DNA of 64,000 nucleotides from Bdellovibrionia bacterium. Lineage in GTDB: Bacteria > Bdellovibrionota > Bdellovibrionia > Bdellovibrionales > JAGQZY01. The position numbers were made by a program, and so were the translations under genes. The notes under the pieces were generated by a model. The model ran no database searches. It saw nothing but the letters and a program-made list of their open reading frames with translations, and was not told the DNA's origin. This document shows positions 1 through 9,416 of this stretch, in pieces (the first letter of the stretch is position 1; every line of letters begins with the position of its first letter). The DNA is taken from positions 124,001-188,000 of the forward strand of contig JAUICP010000005.1 of assembly GCA_030427805.1 (NCBI GenBank), written 5' to 3'.

Positions 1-785
1 GAAAGCCAATGCAGTATGGAACCAGTCGAAAGTTTCTCGATATTTTCGGCTTGAGAAACCTCAAGGAACTGCCCAGTCTTGCAGAAATTGAAGAATTGCT
101 TCCCGATGGAATCGGCGATGAGGAAGACGAAGAAGTCCTTTCAGATATTACAGATCATTTGGCTGAGGAAGCGGCTTCAACTTACTCTGAAGGACAAGAA
201 GAGCTTGAGAAAATTGTCGACCAGATTAACTCAATTGATACATCGACTGAGTTTTTTGAAGAAGAAAAGCGTCGTCAAAGAGATAAAAGAGATCGCGATC
301 GTGCCGCTAACCTCAGGGAAGCAATCGATCTCGGGGAATTGGTCGAGGATAAGGATATGAAGTGGTTGCAGCGATACGAAGAAAAACTTGCTGAGATCCA
401 AGCAGAAAAAGAAGCCCAAGAAAGTGCTGAAACTGAAATCCAAGATCCGGTCCTCAATATTGATGGGGTTGAAGCTGTGCCAATGACTTCGGAGTCTCTT
501 TCTGAAGAAGAGTCCGGTGAGACCTCGGGCCTTGAGGTCGAACGGGAAGCTAACTTCACCGATGAAATCCAGGCTCTCTCAGAAGAGTCCTTTCAAGAAA
601 AGCAATTATTGCCTGACGATGAAAGTGAAGAGCTGTCAGTTGTCAGCATCGAAGAGGCCCTTTTTGCCGATAGCGATACCGATGCCGACCCAGAAATTTC
701 GACTGAAGATGAAGAAGAAACCAGTGACGAAGAGCTTGATCAATTCTTAGGATTAGGGGACGATAAAGATAATCCATCAGACTGA
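1..785 (+). CDS. scpB: Segregation and condensation protein B, C-terminal part (5' truncated by window edge), with long acidic tail
   Basis: Frame open from the window start: KPMQYGTSRKFLDIFGLRNLKELPSLAEIEEL matches the conserved ScpB C-terminal motif (YGTT..FLE.FGL..L.DLP); followed by a ~220 aa Glu/Asp-rich extension. Confidence 0.8.
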   Translation, partial: KPMQYGTSRKFLDIFGLRNLKELPSLAEIEELLPDGIGDEEDEEVLSDITDHLAEEAASTYSEGQEELEKIVDQINSIDTSTEFFEEEKRRQRDKRDRDRAANLREAIDLGELVEDKDMKWLQRYEEKLAEIQAEKEAQESAETEIQDPVLNIDGVEAVPMTSESLSEEESGETSGLEVEREANFTDEIQALSEESFQEKQLLPDDESEELSVVSIEEALFADSDTDADPEISTEDEEETSDEELDQFLGLGDDKDNPSD

Positions 786-1402
786 GGTGGTTTATTAGAG
801 TTGCACTCAAAGTACTTTTTTATAGTTTTCTTATTTTTCATTTAACAGCAGTGGTGCTGGTACCTAATGAAAAGGCCATTCAAACCCGAGTGGCGCAAAA
901 CCTTATTTTACCCTATTTAAATCTATTCGGTTTTAATACCCATTGGCGCTTTTTTTCGCCGGGCCCCATGCCAGCACTTTATATGGAATACCAACTCAAT
1001 AAAGAAGTGCAGAATGAAGATTCGACACAATCGGTAGACATGATTCAAGAGAGAATCTTTCCCAAGAAGAAGGGCGGGCTTTTTTATTCGTCCTCCTATA
1101 TTCGCAGACTCTACACTCTTAGACACCACGGTTTTAATCGCGAACGAATCGAAAACTTTTTTGCGCCCTATTTTTGCCGAATTCATCCTGAGTCAGAAAA
1201 TATACATTTTGAGTTTTTCACCTACAAAATCCCACGTATTGAGAGCTTTGAAGAAAAAATTGTTTACGAAGATTTAGAAAGAAAGATGATTCACGAACTC
1301 AACTTTCAATGTGATCTCGAAGCTCCCAAGGCGAGCGAAGAGGGGAAGACCCAGTACCGTTTTCTCGACGAGGGGGATTTCAAGACGGAGGATGAAGAAT
1401 GA
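782..1402 (+). CDS. Small membrane-anchored protein, probable partner of downstream HTTM protein
   Basis: ORF track starts at GTG 851, but the frame is open back to ~770 and encodes a hydrophobic segment (RWFIRVALKVLFYSFLIFHLTAVVLV); motif LFGFNTHWRFFSPGPMP; overlaps the next gene by 4 bp. True start uncertain. Confidence 0.55.
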   Translation: MRWFIRVALKVLFYSFLIFHLTAVVLVPNEKAIQTRVAQNLILPYLNLFGFNTHWRFFSPGPMPALYMEYQLNKEVQNEDSTQSVDMIQERIFPKKKGGLFYSSSYIRRLYTLRHHGFNRERIENFFAPYFCRIHPESENIHFEFFTYKIPRIESFEEKIVYEDLERKMIHELNFQCDLEAPKASEEGKTQYRFLDEGDFKTEDEE

Positions 1403-2325
1403 TTGCAGCAGTCCTGGGGCAGTTTTCTGATTTCTTTCGCTATTTAGACCGTTTTTGGACGGGGCCAGTTTCGTTAAAAGCTCTTTCAATATTTAGAATT
1501 CTTATTGGTGGAAACCTTTTTATTTTATACAGCATTCGTCATTTTGACCTTAAATTTCTTTTTGGGGACGAGGCTGTCGTTCCCTACTCGATGTCACTAG
1601 ATATTCTGCCGCCATTCTACAAACCGCCTTTCGCCTTTTTTCCTGAGAACTTTGCCCAGGTGGAACTCTTTCATACCTTTTTAATGATCAGTTTGCTCAT
1701 GCTGACTCTGGGATTATTTGGTCGTTTTTTTGCGATCGTCGCCCTATTTTTTCACGTGGCTTTTTTGCAGAGAAACTACGCCATCGTTTATGGGGCTGAA
1801 ATTGTTTCTTGTTACTGGCTTTTCTTTCTCGCGCTGGCCGATAATAGTCGCTACTACTCTGTGCGCAATCTCATTCCGCGGCTTAAGCGCAAGGGGGCCG
1901 GAGGAGACTGGCTCACCACAATGGCTTACCGCCTTATCCAGATTCAGATTTGTATTATCTACGCCTATACGGGCTGGGAAAAATTAAGGGGTAATGATTG
2001 GTGGACCGGAGAAGCACTTTGGTTGGTGCTGGGTAATGAGCAGCTCGTGGTGGCCAATTGGAGTTTTCTTAAGTCATTCCCAGTTCTACTGGCGAGTATG
2101 ACTCATTTTACGATTCTCTTCGAAATATACTTTCCAGTTTTAGTTTGGTTTAAAAAGTGGCGCTTGGTTTGTATAATTCTGGGGATCGGCCTGCACACGG
2201 GGATTATTTTTGTAATGGGGCTCTTCTTTTTTGGAGTCACAATGATGTCGGTCTATGTTTTATTTCTTGGCGATACCTTGTTCCAGAAATCCCAAAATGA
2301 AGGTTCTCTCTTTGCTTCGAGCTAG
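1399..2325 (+). CDS. HTTM (horizontally transferred transmembrane) domain protein
   Basis: Multi-TM protein with HTTM-like pattern (SLKALSIFRILIGGNLF..., LFFLALADNSRYYSV..., QIQICIIYAYTGWEKLRGNDWWTGEALW). Confidence 0.75.
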   Translation: MIAAVLGQFSDFFRYLDRFWTGPVSLKALSIFRILIGGNLFILYSIRHFDLKFLFGDEAVVPYSMSLDILPPFYKPPFAFFPENFAQVELFHTFLMISLLMLTLGLFGRFFAIVALFFHVAFLQRNYAIVYGAEIVSCYWLFFLALADNSRYYSVRNLIPRLKRKGAGGDWLTTMAYRLIQIQICIIYAYTGWEKLRGNDWWTGEALWLVLGNEQLVVANWSFLKSFPVLLASMTHFTILFEIYFPVLVWFKKWRLVCIILGIGLHTGIIFVMGLFFFGVTMMSVYVLFLGDTLFQKSQNEGSLFASS

Positions 2326-2335
2326 AAATTTCTAC

Positions 2336-3916
2336 TCATTGCTCTTTTGACAGGCTCTGGGAGCTGACCTTTTGAACTATGGCTTCAGCAACGCGAATTC
2401 CATCACAAGCTGCACTTGTAATTCCACCGGCATAACCAGCTCCTTCTCCAGTTGGGTAGAGCCCCCGATGACTGAGGGATTCTAGGGATTCTTTGTCACG
2501 AGTAATCCGAATTGGGCACGAGGTTCGTGATTCCACTCCATGGAGTTGTGCTTTTGAGTGAATAAAGCCATGCATTTTACTGTGAAAACTTTCGAGGGCC
2601 TCACGCATTTGCAGAGTCAGACCTTCTGGTAAGAGTTGATCGAGCCTGACGGGGATAATTCCACTGAGGCTCGAAGACGGGAGAGCGCCACGCGACTTAC
2701 CGGTTAAAAAATCGATCAAGGCTTGCGCCGGGATTTCTTTTTTGCCCCCTTTATTTTTAACCATCTGCAGAGCATTTTTTTCAAGCTGCTCCCTGAATTT
2801 AAGGCCACCGAGAAGGTCACCTGCAAAATGCTGATCGTGATCGATACTGATAACGATGGCTGAGTTGGCAAAAGGTGAGTTCCGGTTGTAGTTACTCATA
2901 CCATTGCAAACGACCCCACTGGCTTCTGTTCCTGCAGACAAAACATAACCACCAGGGCACATACAAAAGCTAAACACACCGAGGCCCGTTTCTCGATCGT
3001 TATAGGCTAATCGATAATTGGCCGCTCCAAGTTTGGGATGGTCATAGGAGTCACGGTACTGGATTTTGTTAATCACATCCTGGGGGTGCTCAACCCTGAG
3101 GCCCAAGGCAAAGGATTTACCTTCGACGCGGACATTTTTTTCGATCAACTCGTGGAAGAGATGATTCTCTGAGTGGCCTGTCGCTAATACGACATGGGGA
3201 CTGTGAAACTGCGTGCCGTCGGCACATTCGAGTCCTTCGATTTCGTTGTTTTTTAAGAGAAGGGACGTCACCTTCTTATTGAAGTGAATGGTGCAGCCAT
3301 TTTCTAAAAGGTACTTCCTCATCTTGGGGATGAGTCGACGAATTCGATCGGAACCCACATGGGGATTGGCCAAGTATTTGATTTCTTCTGGAGCACCAAA
3401 GCGGACAAAGCGGTCCATGACATAGGGGATATGGGGGCTCTTAATTCGAGTAATTAGTTTTCCGTCAGAAAAGAGACCGGCACCACCCTCGCCAAAGCAG
3501 ACATTGTCGTCGGGATCGAGGTCACCATTTCTCCAGAATTTAGCGATTTTAAGAATTCTTTTTTCAGCGGGAGATCCTCTTTCAAGAAGGACACAGGGGA
3601 TACCACGTTCGATCAGACGAATTGCCGCAAATAATCCTGCGGGACCCGCTCCGACGATCAGTACGGGTTCTCCTTGGTATTTAATTCGTTCAGGAGTGAG
3701 GTCTTCTTCGACGGGAGTTTCCCCGGGGCCGTAAACTTCAAGGCTATAGATAAAATGGGGCTTTCGGGATTTTCGCGCATCTATGGACTTTTTCAATATA
3801 CGGTAGCTCGAAAAATCGGGCACCATATAGGCGAGCTTTTCCTCTAAATCTTCATTGAGTCGTACTTCGAGATCTTTAATCTGTTTACTCATTCCAGAAG
3901 GGCCCTTTAATACCAT
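2336..3916 (-). CDS. FAD-dependent dehydrogenase (COG2509-like)
   Basis: Rossmann motif VLIVGAGPAGLFAAIRLIERG; FGEGGAGLFSDGKL; C-terminal GLYPTGEGAGYAGGITSAACDGIRVAEAI. Confidence 0.85.
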   Translation of the reverse strand: MVLKGPSGMSKQIKDLEVRLNEDLEEKLAYMVPDFSSYRILKKSIDARKSRKPHFIYSLEVYGPGETPVEEDLTPERIKYQGEPVLIVGAGPAGLFAAIRLIERGIPCVLLERGSPAEKRILKIAKFWRNGDLDPDDNVCFGEGGAGLFSDGKLITRIKSPHIPYVMDRFVRFGAPEEIKYLANPHVGSDRIRRLIPKMRKYLLENGCTIHFNKKVTSLLLKNNEIEGLECADGTQFHSPHVVLATGHSENHLFHELIEKNVRVEGKSFALGLRVEHPQDVINKIQYRDSYDHPKLGAANYRLAYNDRETGLGVFSFCMCPGGYVLSAGTEASGVVCNGMSNYNRNSPFANSAIVISIDHDQHFAGDLLGGLKFREQLEKNALQMVKNKGGKKEIPAQALIDFLTGKSRGALPSSSLSGIIPVRLDQLLPEGLTLQMREALESFHSKMHGFIHSKAQLHGVESRTSCPIRITRDKESLESLSHRGLYPTGEGAGYAGGITSAACDGIRVAEAIVQKVSSQSLSKEQ

Positions 3917-3985
3917 GGTCTAGTGCGACGATTTTCATAGATATTGTCATTCTACAATAAATGAGTACTAATATAAGTGGTTTCT

Positions 3986-4840
3986 ATGAAAAACAAATTA
4001 TTAAAAACAATACTGCCAGCTATCCCGAAAAATCTACTTTCACGCAAGGTAGGTGCATTTACAGATAAAGAGCTACCAGGCCCACTGGCCTCATTATCTC
4101 TAAAGGCCTTTGTAGAGTTTACGGGCATCGATATGGATGAGGCTGAAAAACCCCTCGCTGAATATAAAAGTATTGGCGATTTGTTTATTCGTCGCCTGAA
4201 GCCAGGCGTTCGCCCTCTCGGGACGGCGCCGGTCCATCCTGCTGATGGAAAAATTATCAGTGGCGGTCCGATTCAAGACGGAAAACTCGATCAATTTAAG
4301 GGAAGACAGTATTCATTGGTTGAATTTATTCGTCAGACCCAACTTAGTGAAAAGTTTGAGGGTGGGTATTTTGCGACCACCTATTTGAGCCCGAAAGATT
4401 ACCACCGGGTGCACTGTCCAGTAGACGGAACTCTTTTTTGGGTCAAACACATTCCTGGTGAGCTGTGGCCCGTTAACCAAACCTACGTTGAGAGTTTTCC
4501 TCAGTTGTTTATTGAGAACGAGCGATTAGTTATTGGCATTCAGACGGCCACGGGGCCTGTCATGGTTGTGATGGTTGGTGCTACAAATGTCGGCAAAATG
4601 AGTTTGATCCCTGATAATAATTGGCTCACCAATCAGCCAAGTTCCATGCGCAGAGCTCGCGAAAAGAGCTATGAACCTGGTATTGAATTAAAGGCTGGTG
4701 ATGAACTCGGGATTTTTCACATGGGTAGTACAGTGGTTTGTCTTTTTTCTAAAGAGTACCGTGATTCTCTGGATAGTTTTCAAGTGCCTCTAGGGACTTG
4801 TCGAGTCAACTCTAGTTATTCGCCGATAAAGGCCAAATGA
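3986..4840 (+). CDS. psd: Phosphatidylserine decarboxylase
   Basis: HPADGKI motif, YLSPKDYHRVHCPVDG, and LGIFHMGSTVV with the GST autocleavage motif. Confidence 0.95.
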   Translation: MKNKLLKTILPAIPKNLLSRKVGAFTDKELPGPLASLSLKAFVEFTGIDMDEAEKPLAEYKSIGDLFIRRLKPGVRPLGTAPVHPADGKIISGGPIQDGKLDQFKGRQYSLVEFIRQTQLSEKFEGGYFATTYLSPKDYHRVHCPVDGTLFWVKHIPGELWPVNQTYVESFPQLFIENERLVIGIQTATGPVMVVMVGATNVGKMSLIPDNNWLTNQPSSMRRAREKSYEPGIELKAGDELGIFHMGSTVVCLFSKEYRDSLDSFQVPLGTCRVNSSYSPIKAK

Positions 4841-4949
4841 ATTCTCAAATAAATTCTATTTACAACTGATCACAGACTAAATGAGTCATGAATTACCTTT
4901 GACAGGCCTTTGAGTCTGGGTAGGATTAAGTGTTCGTTAAACCAAGGAT

Positions 4950-5612
4950 GTGTTTAATAAGGAAGTATTAGTGGGACCTTTTTCTCTCGCCTATGAACAA
5001 GAGCCATATTATCTTTTTGTTGCTCTCGCAGGAAGCCTTCTATTTATTGTTCAGCTCGTATTAATGATCGTTAGCGGAGCGGGTAGTGAAGCCGCCGGTG
5101 TCGAAGCCGATGGTGGTGCCTTCGATGGAATCGATGTTGATGTCGATATGACCGGTGCTGAAGCGATCGATGCCAATGACGCCAGTCATGTTGATAGTAC
5201 TGCGGCTTTTAAGCTTTTTTCGATTCAGTCGATTTTTGCCTTTCTAATGGGCTTCGGTTGGATGGGGTTGGCCTGCCGAATCGAATGGGGATTGACCGGT
5301 TTCAGTAGCTTTCTCGCTTCCATGGCCTTCGGTGTTTTTGCCATGCTTCTCTCGGCCTACCTCAGTTTCCAACTCAAAAAACTGTCGGGCAGTAGCATTT
5401 ACGATGTGCGAACCAGTGTCGGGCAAATAGGCACGGTCTATCTGAAAATCCCTGCCAAGGGCATGGGTCAGGGGCAAGTTGAGGTCAGTGTTTCTGGAAG
5501 CAAAAGGATTTTAAAAGCGTCTTCGAACGGTGGTGAAATTTCATCTTTTACGACAGTAGAAGTGATCGATATACACAATGATGGTGCGGTGGTTGTAAGG
5601 CCGAAAGTTTAG
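4950..5612 (+). CDS. YqiJ/NfeD-like membrane protein (DUF1449-like), flotillin partner
   Basis: N-terminal TM segments, C-terminal OB-fold-like region (VGQIGTVYLKIPAKGMGQGQVEVSVSGSKRILKA), immediately upstream of the flotillin gene. Confidence 0.7.
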   Translation: MFNKEVLVGPFSLAYEQEPYYLFVALAGSLLFIVQLVLMIVSGAGSEAAGVEADGGAFDGIDVDVDMTGAEAIDANDASHVDSTAAFKLFSIQSIFAFLMGFGWMGLACRIEWGLTGFSSFLASMAFGVFAMLLSAYLSFQLKKLSGSSIYDVRTSVGQIGTVYLKIPAKGMGQGQVEVSVSGSKRILKASSNGGEISSFTTVEVIDIHNDGAVVVRPKV

Positions 5613-5620
5613 GAGTTATA

Positions 5621-7189
5621 GTGATTTTTTCTCTCAATTTACTATTTGTTATCGTCGGTATTTTTCTTTTCTTTCTCATTTTTTTGACGAAGCAGTACAA
5701 GCGATGTCCATCGAACCGAATTCTCGTAATTTACGGAAAAGTTTCGGGTTCAAGAGCGGCCAAATGTTATCATGGTGGTGGTGCTCTTGTTGTTCCACTC
5801 ATTCAGGATTATTCTTACTTAAGCCTCGAGCCAATCACGATTGATATTGAGTTGAATGGGGCTCTTTCAAAGAAGAATATTCGGGTGAATGTTCCCTCGA
5901 CATTTACAATTGGTATCTCTACCCAGCCAGATATTATGCAAAACGCCGCCGAAAGGCTTCTTTCTTTGGATGAAGTGGCGTTGAGTGATCAAGCTCGAGA
6001 CATTATTCTCGGTCAGCTCCGTTTAGTGATCGCCACTTTGTCTATTGAAGAAATCAACCAAGATCGCGAGAAGTTTCTTGAGTTGGTTAACAATAACGTT
6101 GGTATCGAATTAAATAAAATTGGTCTCGAAGTGATCAACGTGAACATTCGAGATATCACGGACGAGTCGGGATACATCGAAGCGATCGGAAAGCGGGCCG
6201 CCGCCGAAGCTATCAACCGCGCTAAAGTTGAAGTGGCCGAGCAAGAAAAAGAAGGGGCCATCGGTGAGGCTGCTGCCAATAAGCAAAAAGAAGTCTCCGT
6301 TGCCGAACAAATGGCCGAGAGTATGATGGGGCAGAAGAAAGCCAGTCGGGATCAAAGGATTGCTCTTGCAAAGTATGAAGCCGAAGGGATCTCTAGTGAG
6401 GCCGAGTCGCAAAGAGAACAAGATGTCGCATCTGCTGCCGAACAAGCAAAAACCATTGAAGGGCGAAAACTGGCTGAATCGAATCAGCGGGTTCAAGTTG
6501 CAAACTTAGAGGCTAAGGCCGTCGAAGGGGAGAACCAGTCAAAAGCGCAAATCGCCGACTACAATGCCCAACTTCACGTTAAAGAAGCCAACGCCATGAA
6601 GCTCGGTGAAACGGCTAAGGCCCAAGCGGAAAGAGCCGTATTAGAAGCCGAAAAATTGGCCGAGATTGCCCGCCTAGAAAAAGTAGAGTTGGCACAAAAA
6701 GAAGTCGATAAGCGCAAGATCGAAGTAGAAGCAGAAGCCAAAGCCGAAGAAATTCGTCGGATTGCTCGAGGTGAAGCGGATGCCACCTTAGCTCGCTACC
6801 AGGCTGAAGCCGATGGTATTCTCAAGGTCCTAAATTCGAAAGCCCAAGGTTACCAAAGTCTCGTTCAGGCCTGTGGTGATGATAAGCAGTTAGCGCCAAC
6901 CTTCCTCATGGTCGAACAGTTACCTGAGTTAATTGCTGAGCAAGTCAAAGCCATTCAAAATCTCAAAATCGACAAAATTACGGTTTGGGATGGAGCGAGT
7001 GGAAATGGAAATTCTAGTACCTCTTCCTTTTTGCGGTCTCTTATTGGTTCATTGCCGGCAATGCATGAACTAGCAGAGCAAGCGGGAATGGAGCTTCCAG
7101 ATATTTTGGGGACTCTCGGTAATAAGGATGCTAACCGTACTCCCCTGAATGGATCAAGACCTCAGTCCGGCTCAGAAACGACCCAATAA
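5621..7189 (+). CDS. Flotillin family (SPFH domain) protein
   Basis: N-terminal TM, SPFH domain (GQLRLVIATLSIEEINQDREKFLELVNNNVGIELNKIGLEVINVNIRDI), long EA-rich coiled coil. Confidence 0.93.
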   Translation: MIFSLNLLFVIVGIFLFFLIFLTKQYKRCPSNRILVIYGKVSGSRAAKCYHGGGALVVPLIQDYSYLSLEPITIDIELNGALSKKNIRVNVPSTFTIGISTQPDIMQNAAERLLSLDEVALSDQARDIILGQLRLVIATLSIEEINQDREKFLELVNNNVGIELNKIGLEVINVNIRDITDESGYIEAIGKRAAAEAINRAKVEVAEQEKEGAIGEAAANKQKEVSVAEQMAESMMGQKKASRDQRIALAKYEAEGISSEAESQREQDVASAAEQAKTIEGRKLAESNQRVQVANLEAKAVEGENQSKAQIADYNAQLHVKEANAMKLGETAKAQAERAVLEAEKLAEIARLEKVELAQKEVDKRKIEVEAEAKAEEIRRIARGEADATLARYQAEADGILKVLNSKAQGYQSLVQACGDDKQLAPTFLMVEQLPELIAEQVKAIQNLKIDKITVWDGASGNGNSSTSSFLRSLIGSLPAMHELAEQAGMELPDILGTLGNKDANRTPLNGSRPQSGSETTQ

Positions 7190-7252
7190 ATCGCTAAATC
7201 CTTTAAATACTTGGCGCATTGGGTATAATCAAACTATCTATAAGCAGGGTGT

Positions 7253-8071
7253 TTGATGTCAGATATTAGATTTAATCCCAATATCGATGAAGAGTTGCGG
7301 CAGCAAAAGCCTCCTTCTGGTTGGGGGAAAATATTTGCGTGGGTCTTTTTCTTCGCCTGTTTATTGGGACTTGTTGGTACTCTGATTAACCCAATTAATA
7401 ATGAAACCTATCGGGCACTCACTCATATTACCTCCTTGGCTTTCATAGTGAGTAGCGTACTCGTAATGCGCGAAATGGCTGGAAAGGCCGTAGTTATTGT
7501 TCTTTGGGTTGGATTGATCTTCTTTATTAATTCCCAAGAGTTCCGAGCCCCCGATCCCAATGAATTTACCAAAACCTTTATCGATCAAGTGACGTCCTAT
7601 GACGGAGTTCACTACCGTTTCGGTGGCGAGAGTTTCTTAGGAATGGACTCTTCGGGGCTGGTTCGTAGAAGCCTGATTATCACCTATGTTAAATTGGCCA
7701 TTTTTGAGGGCAAGTGGGCTCTACTCAAACGGGCTTACGCTGTTTGGAATAGCAAGGTCGCCCTCAGTATTTTAACTCTCTATGAAAACCCATACACCAA
7801 AGTCATTGGAACCTTTCAAAATATCAACGTCATCGTCAAAACCCGTTTGAAGGCAGGAGACCTGGCGATCGGCCCTACAGGTTCCCAGGTTGCGGTCTAC
7901 ATTGGCGGAAACAACTGGGTCACATCCGATAGCTCCGTATCTAAGGTCGTCATTGAGAGGGCTCCCTCGGACCGATTGTCGGTTTTTAGAGAAGAGATTA
8001 AGCTCGTCCGCTTCAAAGACAGCATCCTCGTGCCAAAATCTGAGGATGACTCTGAAAAGAATAAAAAATAA
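7253..8071 (+). CDS. Membrane protein with divergent, probably inactive NlpC/P60-like domain
   Basis: Two N-terminal TM segments; YDGVHYRFGGESFLGMDSSGLVRR aligns by eye to NlpC/P60 Y.wGG....g.DCSGLv with Cys->Ser; VAVYIGG aligns to HVGIYIG with His->Gln. Confidence 0.6.
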   Translation: MMSDIRFNPNIDEELRQQKPPSGWGKIFAWVFFFACLLGLVGTLINPINNETYRALTHITSLAFIVSSVLVMREMAGKAVVIVLWVGLIFFINSQEFRAPDPNEFTKTFIDQVTSYDGVHYRFGGESFLGMDSSGLVRRSLIITYVKLAIFEGKWALLKRAYAVWNSKVALSILTLYENPYTKVIGTFQNINVIVKTRLKAGDLAIGPTGSQVAVYIGGNNWVTSDSSVSKVVIERAPSDRLSVFREEIKLVRFKDSILVPKSEDDSEKNKK

Positions 8072-8259
8072 AAATAGGGGATCGGCGGCTGATTTCGATC
8101 AAAATTAGCCAGTTCCTTGAACATTGTCTTCTTCTTATACAAAAAACCCCACATAGAGTGTCTTAAACCTGGAACAGTCTTTGTAACTACCTATTCATAG
8201 ACTTTGGTTGAAAATGATTTCTAATATTTCAAGATGTTTCAGTATGAGACCCGAGGTCT

Positions 8260-8366
8260 TTATATATGGTCAAAACGAAGTGCGATTGCACTCATTTTGT
8301 CCCCAAACCCTGTGCCTTGGACCACTATTGAGTAAGAGACGTACTTTCTAGTGGTCCTTTTTTTTA
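8260..8366 (+). ncRNA. Candidate small RNA ending in a strong intrinsic terminator
   Basis: 355-bp intergenic region with a hairpin (GTGCgattGCAC) followed by an intrinsic terminator, ~190 nt past the preceding stop codon and outside any ORF; promoter not convincingly identified. Confidence 0.35.
8319..8366 (+). terminator. Intrinsic terminator
   Basis: GGACCACTA ... TAGTGGTCC 9-bp stem followed by TTTTTTTT. Confidence 0.8.
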
Positions 8367-8426
8367 ACTCATTGCATTTCTCTCTTAGAGAATTGAACCT
8401 TTTTTTCCCTCTGATAGCATTACTCT

Positions 8427-9413
8427 ATGGCAAGAGAATGGCTGACCGAAGAGACTCTACTCAAGAAATTAACAGATCATAAAGATGGCGACCGACCTTA
8501 TCTAGGAATGTACTCTAGTTGGTACGATGGCTTTGTGAGTGACCCTCATCTAATGATGTTGCCCATCGACGATCACATGGTCCATCGCGGAGACGGGATA
8601 TTTGAAGCCTTTCGCTATAGCTACGGCGCTTTTTTTGATTTCGAAGGCCATTGGCAAAGGTTGAATCGAAGTGCTGAAATTGTGAAGATGGTGGTTCCCG
8701 TTACGAGAATGGATTTACTTGAAATCTGTTCCGAACTTGTTAGACCCCATAAAGATAAAGAACTAATAATGCGCCTTTATGTTTCGAGGGGACCAGGTAG
8801 TTTTTCTCCGAATCCAAAAGATAGTGTTGGTAGTCAGCTCTATGTGATTACAACGCCGATCAATCGAATTCCCGAAAATTGGATCCGCCAAGGAGTGACC
8901 TGTTGCCGTTCTGAAATTCCATTAAAGCCAAAGCCTTTTAGCATTGTTAAGAGTTGTAATTACTTACCTAATGTTATGATGAAGATGGAAGCTCAGGCCA
9001 AGAAAGTGGATTTCAGTATTTCAATGACTGATGATGGAAAAATTGCAGAAGGCGCCACCGAAAACCTTTTTATCATTGATCAAGAAGGCGTTCTGAAAGT
9101 TCCTAATTTGAGTTATATATTGCGCGGGACCACTTTGATTCACATGTTAGATTTGGCCGAAGAGTTAAAGGCAGCCGGTTTTATTAAAGAGACTCTTTTT
9201 ACCGATATCAGTCTCGAAGAACTGCAGTCGGCTAAAGAGGTCGGTTTGGTGGGGACAACCATTTCGGTTCTTTCGGTCGTTGAGTTTGCCGGGCAACCTA
9301 TCAACGGTGGTAAACCAGGTGAGGTCATTGCCAAGCTGAGAGCTCTTCTGGTTAATAGTTTTAAAAATTCCGAAACCATGCGAACCCCGCTCATTGAGTC
9401 TATAAGAGAATAG
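8427..9413 (+). CDS. Aminotransferase class IV (branched-chain aminotransferase / aminodeoxychorismate lyase family)
   Basis: VHRGDGIFEAFR, SCNYLPNVMMKMEAQ, MTDDGKIAEGATENLFII motifs of fold-type IV PLP enzymes. Confidence 0.88.
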   Translation: MAREWLTEETLLKKLTDHKDGDRPYLGMYSSWYDGFVSDPHLMMLPIDDHMVHRGDGIFEAFRYSYGAFFDFEGHWQRLNRSAEIVKMVVPVTRMDLLEICSELVRPHKDKELIMRLYVSRGPGSFSPNPKDSVGSQLYVITTPINRIPENWIRQGVTCCRSEIPLKPKPFSIVKSCNYLPNVMMKMEAQAKKVDFSISMTDDGKIAEGATENLFIIDQEGVLKVPNLSYILRGTTLIHMLDLAEELKAAGFIKETLFTDISLEELQSAKEVGLVGTTISVLSVVEFAGQPINGGKPGEVIAKLRALLVNSFKNSETMRTPLIESIRE

Positions 9414-9416
9414 AGA

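Noticed and set aside
6110-6496. 128-aa minus-strand ORF inside flotillin
   Set aside because: Antisense shadow of the flotillin coiled-coil region.
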